Below, piece by piece: positions 55,645 to 64,000 of a stretch of DNA of 64,000 bases. How positions within the stretch are numbered: the stretch's first letter is position 1; each line of letters begins with the position of its first letter. The position numbers were made by a program, and so were the translations under genes. The stretch covers positions 744,001 through 808,000 of the forward strand of contig NW_026731687.1 in assembly GCF_028476545.1 (NCBI RefSeq). Reading direction: 5' to 3'. The notes under the pieces were generated by a model. It saw only the letters and a program-made list of their open reading frames with translations, searched no databases and was not told the DNA's origin. The stretch comes from Physella acuta (lineage: Eukaryota; Mollusca; Gastropoda; Physidae).

Positions 55645-57416
55645 TGGGCTCTGTGTAGGGGCCAGGTGTGGTTTTCATGTCTTGGGCTCTGTGTAGGGGC
55701 CAGTTGTGGTTTTTATATCGTGGGCTCTGTGTAGGGGCCAGTTGTGGTTTTTATGTCGTGGGCTCTGTTTAGGGGCCAGTTGTGGTTTTCATGCCGTGGG
55801 CTCTGTTTAGGGGCCAGGTGTGGTTTTCATGCAGTGGTCTCTGTTTAGGGGCCAGTTGTGGTTTTCATGCCGTGGGCTCTGTTTAGGGGCCAGTTGTGGT
55901 TTTCATGCCGTGGGCTCTGTTTAGGGGCCAGGTGTGGTTTTCATGCAGTGGTCTCTGTTTAGGGGCCAGTTGTGGTTTTCATGCCGTGGGCTCTGTTTAG
56001 GGGCCAGTTGTGGTTTTTATGTCGTGGGATCTGTTTAGGGGCCAGTTGTGGTTTTCATGCCGTGGGCTCTGTTTAGGGGCCAGGTGTGGTTTTCATGCAG
56101 TGGTCTCTGTTTAGGGGCCAGGTGTGGTTTTCATGTCGTGGGATCTGTTTAGGGGCCAGTTGTGGTTTTCATGCAGTGGTCTCTGTTTAGGGGCCAGGTG
56201 TGGTTTTCATGTCGTGGGATCTGTTTAGGGGCCAGTTGTGGTTTTCATGCCGTGGGCTCTGTTTAGGGGCCAGGTGTGGTTTTCATGCCGTGGGCTCTGT
56301 TTAGGGGCCAGGTGTCGTTTTCATGCAGTGGTCTCTGTTTAGGGGCCAGTTGTGGTTTTCATGCCGTGGGCTCTGTTTAGGGGCCAGTTGTGGTTTTTAT
56401 GTCGTGGGATCTGTTTAGGGGCCAGTTGTGGTTTTCATGCCGTGGGCTCTGTTTAGGGGCCAGGTGTCGTTTTCATGCAGTGGTCTCTGTTTAGGGGCCA
56501 GGTGTGGTTTTCATGTCGTGGGATCTGTTTAGGGGCCAGTTGTGGTTTTCATGCCGTGGGCTCTGTTTAGGGGCCAGGTGTGGTTTTCATATCGTGGGCT
56601 CTGTTTAGGGGCCAGGTGTGGTTTTCATATCGTGGGCTTTGTGTAGGGGCCAGGTGTGGTTTTTATGTCGTGGGATCTGTTTAGGGGGTGTGGTTTTTAT
56701 GTCGTGGGATCTGTTTAGGGGCCAGTTGTGGTTTTCATGCCGTGGGCTCTGTTTAGGGGCCAGGTGTGGTTTTCATGCAGTGGTCTCTGTTTAGGGGCCA
56801 GGTGTGGTTTTCATGTCGTGGGATCTGTTTAGGGGCCAGTTGTGGTTTTCATGCCGTGGGCTCTGTTTAGGGGCCAGGTGTGGTTTTCATATCGTGGGCT
56901 CTGTTTAGGGGCCAGGTGTGGTTTTCATGCAGTGGTCTCTGTTTAGGGGCCAGTTGTGGTTTTCATGCCGTGGGCTCTGTTTAGGGGCCAGTTGTGGTTT
57001 TTATGTCGTGGGATCTGTTTAGGGGCCAGTTGTGGTTTTCATGCCGTGGGCTCTGTTTAGGGGCCAGGTGTCGTTTTCATGCAGTGGTCTCTGTTTAGGG
57101 GCCAGGTGTGGTTTTCATGTCGTGGGATCTGTTTAGGGGCCAGTTGTGGTTTTCATGCCGTGGGCTCTGTTTAGGGGCCAGGTGTGGTTTTCATATCGTG
57201 GGCTCTGTTTAGGGGCCAGGTGTGGTTTTCATATCGTGGGCTTTGTGTAGGGGCCAGGTGTGGTTTTTATGTCGTGGGATCTGTTTAGGGGGTGTGGTTT
57301 TCATGTCGTGGGATCTGTTTAGGGGCCAGGTGTGGTTTTCATATCGTGGGCTCTGTGTAGGGGCCAGGTGTGGTTTTCATATCGTGGGCTTTGTGTAGGG
57401 GCCAGTTGTGGTTTTC
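55645..57416. repeat. 38-bp minisatellite, about 46 copies, with higher-order structure
   Basis: The unit contains CTCTGTTTAGGGGCCAG and TTGTGGTTTTCATGCCGTGGG, with recurring variants (GCAGTGGTCTC, GTCGTGGGATC, ATCGTGGGCTC). A segment of about 240 bp at 56461 recurs at 57065 with the same order of variants, including the same shortened unit TTTAGGGGGTGTGG, so a 604-bp block was duplicated. Confidence 0.97.
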
Positions 57417-57659
57417 ACGCACTCCGTCACGCTTATAAAACCAGGAAACAAACTGTTTGATTGTAAATCATGTAAACTCTTTGCCCATTTCTAGCTATTG
57501 ATGTGATGGTCTCCCCACTTTAGTCATCTCTTTGAACCTGACTTATATATTATATTTAAACAACCCAGCGGCCACATATATTAGAACACCCCAGAGGACA
57601 CAAAATAGAACAACCCAGGCCAGATATAGCCTGCACGCAGCATCGATAGGCAGCCAATA

Positions 57660-58065
57660 ACCGAACCATATTTTGGGTGCTGTATCTCTCCATTTTGTCA
57701 CCAGCTAGATATGTTGAACACATCATCAGTGATTAACGTTGTTTCTTCTGTGACCAGGTTTCGTGACGTTATGTAACTTACACCTAAACATACCCAACCA
57801 TATTTTGGGTGCTGTATCTCTCCATTTGGTCACCAGCTAGATATGTTGAACATATCATCAGTGATTAACGTTGTTTCTTCTGTGACCAGGTTTCGTGACA
57901 TTATGTAACTTACACCTAAACATACCCAACCATATTTTGGGTGATGTATCTCACCATTTGGTCACCAGCTAGATATGTTGAACACATCATCAGTGATTAA
58001 CGTTGTTTCTTCTGTGACCAGGTTTCGTGACATTATGTAACTTACACCTAAACATACCCAACAAA
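57660..58065. repeat. 132-bp tandem repeat, 3 copies
   Basis: Three copies, spaced 132 bp apart, of a unit containing CCATATTTTGGGTGCTGTAT, CAGCTAGATATGTTGAACA and CAGGTTTCGTGAC. Only a few substitutions separate them. Confidence 0.95.
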
Positions 58066-58219
58066 TGTGCACTGACTGACTTGCACACGCATCAGCGGAT
58101 ATAGAGAGCCAGTTTATGGTTCTATCGACTGGTATCAATTAATGTTAACTTTTTCATTAGAACATATGCTGCTACTGGTGCAGTGTATGGCAATACTGTT
58201 ACAGTGTATGGTGAAAATT

Positions 58220-58395
58220 GTTCATTAAATACTTACCCAACAGTTGAGTTTAACATTTACTCAATAGCTGAGTTTAACATTTACCCAACAACAACTGCGT
58301 TTAACATTTACCCAACAGTTGAGTTTAACTATGTGGCCCAACAGCTCAGTTAACTGTCACAGCAACTGGGTTTAACTTTATGTCACAACAACTGT
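58220..58395. repeat. Degenerate repeat of about 27 bp
   Basis: Five to six diverged copies around ACCCAACAGTTGAGTTTAAC, followed by a C homopolymer at 58407-58421. Confidence 0.7.
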
Positions 58396-58421
58396 ATTTA
58401 GAGCAGCCCCCCCCCCCCCCC

Positions 58422-59300
58422 GACCAGAGCGTAAGAAAGTGTACACACGACTGTACAGTGGTCATCTATCAACAGCTGACACCTCCCACATTCCGTCCTC
58501 CATGTCCCGTTTGACGTAAGGTGGCCACAAATCTAGGCCTAGTCTCTCTCCTGTGTCACGTGAGTTTGGGTGGCGCCGTGAGTGGGCGCGTCTCTAAGTG
58601 TGCGTGTGCGTCACACTCGAGTGAGTTGTTTGTTTACTTGCAGTCCAAGTGTGGAGCTTATACACCTTTGTCAACTGTAGATTTGAAAGCGCACCAACTC
58701 CATTAGTTTAGGAAAGACGTGGTGTTAAGGTAATTTAGGTGGTTGTATTTGAATGTTAAGGAAGTTGTGTGAAGTTTAAAAATAGTTTCTGTTGACGAGT
58801 GAGTACCAAGGATACGATCAATAAATCTATTGGCCAAACATAGATTATTTACTTATTTCTCGGATCTTTAAGCCGGGCCTGCGTCATGCTAGGGAGGTCA
58901 CTCGTCGATACAAACAGGCCCAGGTGAGTGGCCCGCTAGTCGATCGTTGGCCTAGGTGAGTTGGCCCGGATCGTTACACTGGCTGTCGCAATCTGTGGAT
59001 TGGTTGACTGAAGGGGGGACGGGACATCGAGAGGCCGCCGCCTATTTTACCGTGAGTACTTATCAGTGGTAGATCGAAGAAGCTTTGAGTGTTATTGGCC
59101 TGTGAGTTGGTTGCTCGTGACATTCTTGGCCATTCTCTTGCCACCCGCGTCACGTGAGCAGTGTTTCACTCACCGGACTACGTCAGGGTGGTGTTTGTAC
59201 CATCGTCCGTCGTTTGCTATGTAGGTCGCCGTAAAACTGTTGCTAAATACAGTAAGTAATGCTTGATTGAAAACAATGTGCAGGTACGTTCAGTGGTAGA
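58422..59300 (+). promoter_or_regulatory. GC-richer, CpG-containing region, possible promoter of the right-edge gene
   Basis: The sequence is clearly more GC-rich than its surroundings. It contains two CACGTG E-boxes (58557 and 59151), TGACGTAA near 58512 and an ATTGGTT (inverted CCAAT) near 59000. A donor-like ACC|GTGAGT lies at 59051. This fits a promoter with a noncoding first exon for the gene whose coding starts at 63161; no direct evidence. Confidence 0.35.
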
Positions 59301-59639
59301 TGAATGACACAGTGTGTCGTCTCCTGTCTACACACCCACTACGCTATCAGTGGGAAGGGCTACGATAGTGAAATTAGACACTTATATAGAAGTTCATTCG
59401 CGCTTTGATAAGATCATTTCTTTGATTTCTTTGGCAAATATTCAAAGACGTTTTAAATTTAAGGACTTTGACCTTACGTGTGCCTATTGTTGCTGGTGAG
59501 AAAGTGTACATTTCCTATTGGATGTAATTAGTTGGATTTTAATTGGAAATTAGATATGATTCATGTGTGATCGATTGATGACCTTAGTGTATTATTCTGG
59601 TTCATTCACTGGATGGGCTTGCTGTTTGTTGGGTGAGGT

Positions 59640-60100
59640 AAATGGTGTCAGGTTTAGCTGTTTTAAGTAGAATACAACTGTATGTTAGTTTGATCAGGTT
59701 AATGGTGTAAGAGTTGTAAGTAGAATACAACTGTATGTTAGTTTGATCAGGTTAATGGTGTCACTGTTGTAAGTAGAATACAACTGTATGTTAGTTTGAT
59801 CAGGTTAATGGTGTAACTGTTGTAAGTAGAATACAACTGTATGTTAGTTTCGTCAGGGTGTAACTGTTGTAAGTAGAATACAACTGTCATGTTAGTGGTG
59901 TAAGTGTTGTAAGTAGAATACAACTATCACTACTATCAGGTTAGTTTGATCAGGTTAATGGTGTAACTGTTGTAAGTAGAATACAACTGTCATGTTAGTT
60001 TGGTCAGGGTGTAACTGTTGTAAGTAGAATACAACTATCACTACTATCAGGTTAGTTTGATCAGGTCAATGGTGTTACTGTTGTAAGTAGAATAAATTAC
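59640..60100. repeat. Tandem repeat of about 50 bp, roughly 8 copies
   Basis: Units contain GTTGTAAGTAGAATACAACT and GTTAGTTTGATCAGGTTAATG, with several internal deletions. The GTTGTA...TACAAC core is an inverted repeat. Confidence 0.85.
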
Positions 60101-60299
60101 CATGTTTTATGGTTGGATTTAGCTGTATCTTGTCCTGTTCCATATTCAGCCGTGTATAATGAGCACATTCATTAGTGGTTTGATAGTCTTTGTTTAAAAA
60201 AACACTTGAGTTGAATGATGTGGTAGGCCTACATGAACATGTGTATTGTATGTGCACAATCTGTATGCTACCATTCCATTTGCTTAGACTCTTTGTCTT

Positions 60300-60620
60300 T
60301 GTTATGTTATATCCACTTTCTGTTTACTTTTTGTATGTTAGATCCACTATTAATATGTTTTTGTGGTAGGTTTGGTGTGTATATGTTAGGTCTGCTGTTT
60401 AGATGTACTGTTTATGTTGTATGTTATGTCTATTGTATATATGTTATGTCTACTGTTTATGTTAGGTCAGCTGTTTATGTTAGGTCTATTGTATATGTTG
60501 TCTGCTGTTTTTGTTATGTCTGTTGTTTATATTAGGTTTATTGTATATGTTAGGTCTGCTGTTTATATTAGGTCTATTGTATATGTTATATCTGTTGTTA
60601 ATGCTTGGTCCACTATGTAT
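60300..60620. repeat. Degenerate TATGTTAGGTCTRYTGT repeat
   Basis: About fifteen diverged copies of a unit of roughly 18-24 bp. They create leucine/tyrosine-rich open frames that look membrane-like but are repeat artefacts. Confidence 0.75.
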
Positions 60621-60805
60621 ATGTTACAGGTCACTATTGTTGTTGTTTAGTACAAGCCTAGGCCCTATAACAGCACTCAACAACTCACTAGACAGATAGC
60701 AGCAATAAACCAGTGAATATTTTAAGCAGATGCTTAAGTAAAGAAGTTCTGATCTAGAACTGAAGCCAGATGATGTCAGCACCTGAGGCTGGCTTGTTTA
60801 CACTG

Positions 60806-60875
60806 TCTGTGCCAGTCACTTTGATGCTATACAGTCACTTTGATGCTATACAGTCACTTTGATGCTATACAGTCA
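60806..60875. repeat. 22-bp tandem repeat, about 3-4 copies
   Basis: Direct repeats of CAGTCACTTTGATGCTATA, identical between neighbours. Confidence 0.9.
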
Positions 60876-60961
60876 CTTCAGCTGTGGATGATTTTCTTTA
60901 ACCATTTTAACATTTCTTTTAACATTATTTTAAAAAGCTGGAGTGTTTTTCTTTTGTCTGA

Positions 60962-61137
<176 letters not shown>

Positions 61138-61209
61138 TGATCCTCCTAGAGGTGTATATATTGATCCTCCTAGAGGTGTATATAATGACTCCTCCTAAGA
61201 ATGTGTATT

Positions 61210-62059
61210 GACACCCCCTCCCACATCTAGCATTTTCTGTGTTGATGGTGTTGTTGAATGATGTCAGATGAACAAAGTGTGTACACGTACAGCAATGTGT
61301 TGATGTAGAGAGAACTTTAGTAAACATCCAACAGTTTATGTGCACATCTGTTTATGGAAACATCTGTTGCTGCAATATTTGCCTCTTTATGTTTTTCTCT
61401 TTCCTAATGTTTTCTTTCTTTGAAGAAACATTTTCCTCTTTATATTTAACAAAATTGTCTTTGTTTTTTTTGCTATAAACTTTTTCAAAATTTTGAATTA
61501 GGAAATGAAATTGTGTGAGCTAAGACCTTGTGGGGCTTGATGCTGTTCATAAAATAGTTGTTTGATAGGGTAACCACTTGATATGGTGGAGAATCTCTGT
61601 GGTATCTTATTGCTTCTCTTGTAAGGTGGGATATACAAAGGGATGATTTTAACTGTGATGGCACATAGTTGCTTGGGAAGGTTGCACATTGGGGAGGGTT
61701 AGAAATGAATTTCAGGTAATTAAACAGGTTAGTTGGCCCTGGTACTTAACAATGAACCAGTATTTAAAGAAGACACCATTCTATTAGGCAAATCAAGCAA
61801 CTCCACGCCTGACTATATAAATTATAAAAACTCCGAACAAATTATCTGTGATTAATCTAAAACCTTTGTCTCCTGCATGAGATAAGTGGTAGAAATCTTC
61901 CTGTCACTCTCTTGTGTTTCCTCCTGTCAGCTTCAGGACACATAGCTGTACTGGTTGACTGCATTCTTTAGAGGCCAACTAAGGGCTGAGGTTTTGTACT
62001 CGCTAACTACCCAAAGACACCACAATTTACCCTGGCTAACAATTCGTTTCTGTTTTCAG
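61210..62059. other. Intergenic or intronic, nothing recognised
   Basis: No coding exon identified. If the gene at the right edge begins in the GC-rich region near 59 kb, this is intron. Confidence 0.4.
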
Positions 62060-62113
62060 ATGACTTCAACAACCTTAAAACTTGCTAGTTAACCTTGGCC
62101 TTTAGAAATTTTG
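62060..62113 (+). other. Candidate 5' noncoding exon of the right-edge gene
   Basis: A good acceptor (TTTCTGTTTTCAG) and a good donor (TTTTGG|GTGAGT) bound 54 nt that hold only a very short open frame ending in TAG. It lies 1 kb upstream of the first coding exon. Inferred from splice signals only. Confidence 0.35.
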
Positions 62114-63133
62114 GGTGAGTGAATTTAATTTTTTTTTCTGCTTTTCATAAGCAAACAGTAGCATCATGGTGCTGGGAGCTCAACACATATGTCTTACCCT
62201 CAGTGATAATATATGTAGATATCCCTGTCATTCTAATATTACTTTAAGCAAAATATTTTAATGTTGCTGTTGCGAAATACTTTTTATGGCATCTATCATT
62301 ACTTGAAACAACACAACAGCTTTAAAAGATCAAAGCTATTGCGAACTGAAAAAAACCCAACAGATGTCTGCTTTGAATTTATTTGAAGCATAGATTAATA
62401 CAGCATAAAAATGTCATTGTTTAGAAGTAATGCATTTAAAAATTGAGAGAAAAAAAATCAAAGTGATGATTGATTTTTTTTTCTGATCCTGCTTTATTTC
62501 TTCTGATTATCGATTACTGGCTATACAACCTTATGAATATTATGTTATTTCATCTGTTGTGCTACACATTTAATGTATCTTAACTAAACAGTTCTGTACT
62601 TTGTGGTATATGCTAATTAGTTCGTGTATCTTAACAGAACTTAATCTGTGTGGTGTGTGCTAATGGGATCTGTTGTGTTCGCTAATAGGGACCTGATCAC
62701 TATTGTTGGACATAGACAAAAGACATTTTTTTGTACTACAATTCTGTTTACTTTTGTTGAATACCTCTACAACCTTGATATATGTGCCTTGTCACCTATG
62801 AAATACAACCTTTGGTTGGCCATGTTTTAATCAAGACCATTTGGTTTTAAAATTCTCTTTTAGTAAAAAATGACAACACTATTGAATTACAAAATGCCTA
62901 GTTGGTTTATATTTGAATTACATATACATGTGCCTTGAGAGAAAAAAAAATCAAAATAAGCTTTTTTTTTTGTAAAATGTTTATTTTTAATTAAAAAAAA
63001 AAGAGATAATCAAGTGATTACATTTGTTTTAAATAACACTGCACACAGTTTAAAAAAATCACCCCATGTGAGAACAACCTGTTGGCTGCCATTGGTTAGT
63101 TTAACTAAACTCATCTGTTTTTTTTTTTTACAG
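62114..63133. other. Presumed 5' intron, nothing recognised
   Basis: AT-rich sequence between the candidate noncoding exon and the first coding exon. No other feature seen. Confidence 0.35.
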
Positions 63134-63194
63134 AGTACCTGAAATGAGAAAGAAGTAACAATGAAGCCATGCTGGCATAAGGAAAAGCCTCCAG
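63134..63194 (+). CDS. First coding exon of an unidentified gene, continues past the window
   Basis: A T-rich acceptor (TTTTTTTACAG) precedes a 61-nt exon. After 27 nt of leader an ATG at 63161 opens the frame MKPCWHKEKPPG, and the exon ends CCAG|GTATGT, a strong donor, in phase 1. In the leader, the ATG at 63145 is followed in its own frame by a TAA within 15 bases, so 63161 is the better start. Twelve residues are too few to name a family. The rest of the gene would lie beyond base 64000. Confidence 0.55.
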
Positions 63195-63207
63195 GTATGT
63201 TTCAACT

Positions 63208-63690
63208 TTACTAGTTGGGTACCAATGTGCCAACTATTTGTGCCAATAGACCAAACATGTAGAACCATAGAACTAGTTGGGTACAAATGTGCCAACTATT
63301 TGTGCCAGTAGACCAAACATGTAGAACCATAGAACTAGTTGGGTACAAATGTGGCAGGTATTTGTGCCAGTAGACCAAACATGTAGAACCATAGAACTAG
63401 TTGGGTACAAATGTATCAACTATTTGTGCCAGTAGACCAAACATGTAGAACCATAGAACTAGTTGGGTACAAATGTGCCAACTATTTGTGCCAGTAGACC
63501 AAACATGTAGAACCATAGAACTAGTTGGGTACAAATGTGCCAACTATTTGTGCCAGTAGACCAAACATGTAGAACCATAGAACTAGTTGGGTAATAATGT
63601 GGCAGGTATTTGTGCCAGTAGACCAAACATGTAGAACCATAGAACTAGTTTTGTACAAATGTGCCAACTATTTGTGCCAGTAGACCAGTT
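63208..63690. repeat. 62-bp tandem repeat, 8 copies, just after a splice donor
   Basis: Anchors (CTAGTTGGGTA) are spaced exactly 62 bp from 63211. The unit contains AATGTGCCAACTATTTGTGCC, AGTAGACCAAACATGTAG and AACCATAGAACTAG. The array begins about 13 bp after the donor of the first coding exon. Units three and seven carry GTGGCAGGTATTTG in place of GTGCCAACTATTTG. Confidence 0.96.
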
Positions 63691-63879
63691 CTCAGCATGA
63701 TTGAACACATTTGTACCAAAAATAAAAAAAAAACTATCATCATGCTGTTTAAAATTTTTTAATGTGGCACATTAGAACAAAGTTATTCTTCTGATGTATT
63801 GTTTTATCCTCAGTTTAGTTTAGTTGAAATGGTTAATGTGTTTTATCCTGTGTTGCTGTTTGAAGTTTGTCTTACACTT

Positions 63880-64000
63880 AACTTGATGCTAACTACTGTT
63901 GTTGTTTGAGAGGGGAGATAACAAAACACTGTATACAACTTGATTGATACTAACTACTGTTGTTGTTTGAGAAGGGAGATAACAAACCACTTTGTATACA
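63880..64000. repeat. Tandem duplication of about 63 bp at the window edge
   Basis: Two copies of a segment with CTAACTACTGTTGTTGTTTG and GGGAGATAACAAA, the second cut by the end of the window. More copies may follow. Confidence 0.8.

Noticed and set aside
60233-60699. Leucine/tyrosine-rich, membrane-like open frames
   Set aside because: Translation of degenerate TATGTTAGGTCTRYTGT repeats, seen in several frames at once.

Overview
This window is intron-rich, AT-rich animal nuclear DNA. Three complete, spliced, conserved single-copy genes are present. Together with tRNA-derived SINE heads, an RTE-like LINE tail, hAT-like MITEs, Ty3/gypsy remains and abundant minisatellites, they point to an invertebrate, most likely a lophotrochozoan. 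A gastropod mollusc is my best guess; this is inference from gene style and repeat character, not from a database search.

Layout. 1-1495: 3' part of a broken Ty3/gypsy element ending in an LTR. 1957-2657: first of three copies of an unclassified dispersed repeat of about 690 bp. 5531-14427 (+): kinesin-1 heavy chain, 22 coding exons, 976 aa. 17281-17822: MITE with long TIRs and an 8-bp TSD, followed by a LINE 3' tail (17920-18288, -) and a solo LTR (18847-19210). 20791-27923 (+): lysosomal-type histidine acid phosphatase, 11 exons, 478 aa. 30291-37370 (-): WDR24, a GATOR2 subunit, 18 coding exons, 792 aa, tail to tail with the phosphatase. 37912-40034: a 2.1-kb hAT-like element carrying a second hAT-like MITE inside it. 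43550-43833: a third hAT-like MITE. 46880-58400: a belt of unrelated minisatellites with units of 30, 38, 62/72, 77/89, about 110 and 132 bp. 62060-63194 (+): probable 5' noncoding exon and first coding exon of a gene that runs off the right edge.

The three genes belong to different systems: microtubule transport, lysosomal hydrolysis, and amino-acid signalling to mTORC1 at the lysosome. I see no sign that they are co-regulated. The most unusual feature of the window is how often tandem arrays sit on splice sites. The last WDR24 intron contains nine 50-bp copies of its own 3' splice site plus the start of the last exon. Use of any of them would remove half of the RING domain. Phosphatase intron 8 ends in a 42-bp minisatellite that leaves about 720 nt with no AG before the true acceptor. 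Phosphatase exon 3 has a partial tandem copy that forms a potential in-frame 45-nt exon. The first intron of the right-edge gene opens with a 62-bp array, two units of which carry a donor-like CAG|GTATTT.

The phosphatase also departs from its family signature: H-E replaces the catalytic H-D, and Q replaces P in RHGDRSP. Exon boundaries were derived by eye from splice consensus, reading frame and family alignment from memory. All three genes close in frame at the expected family lengths.
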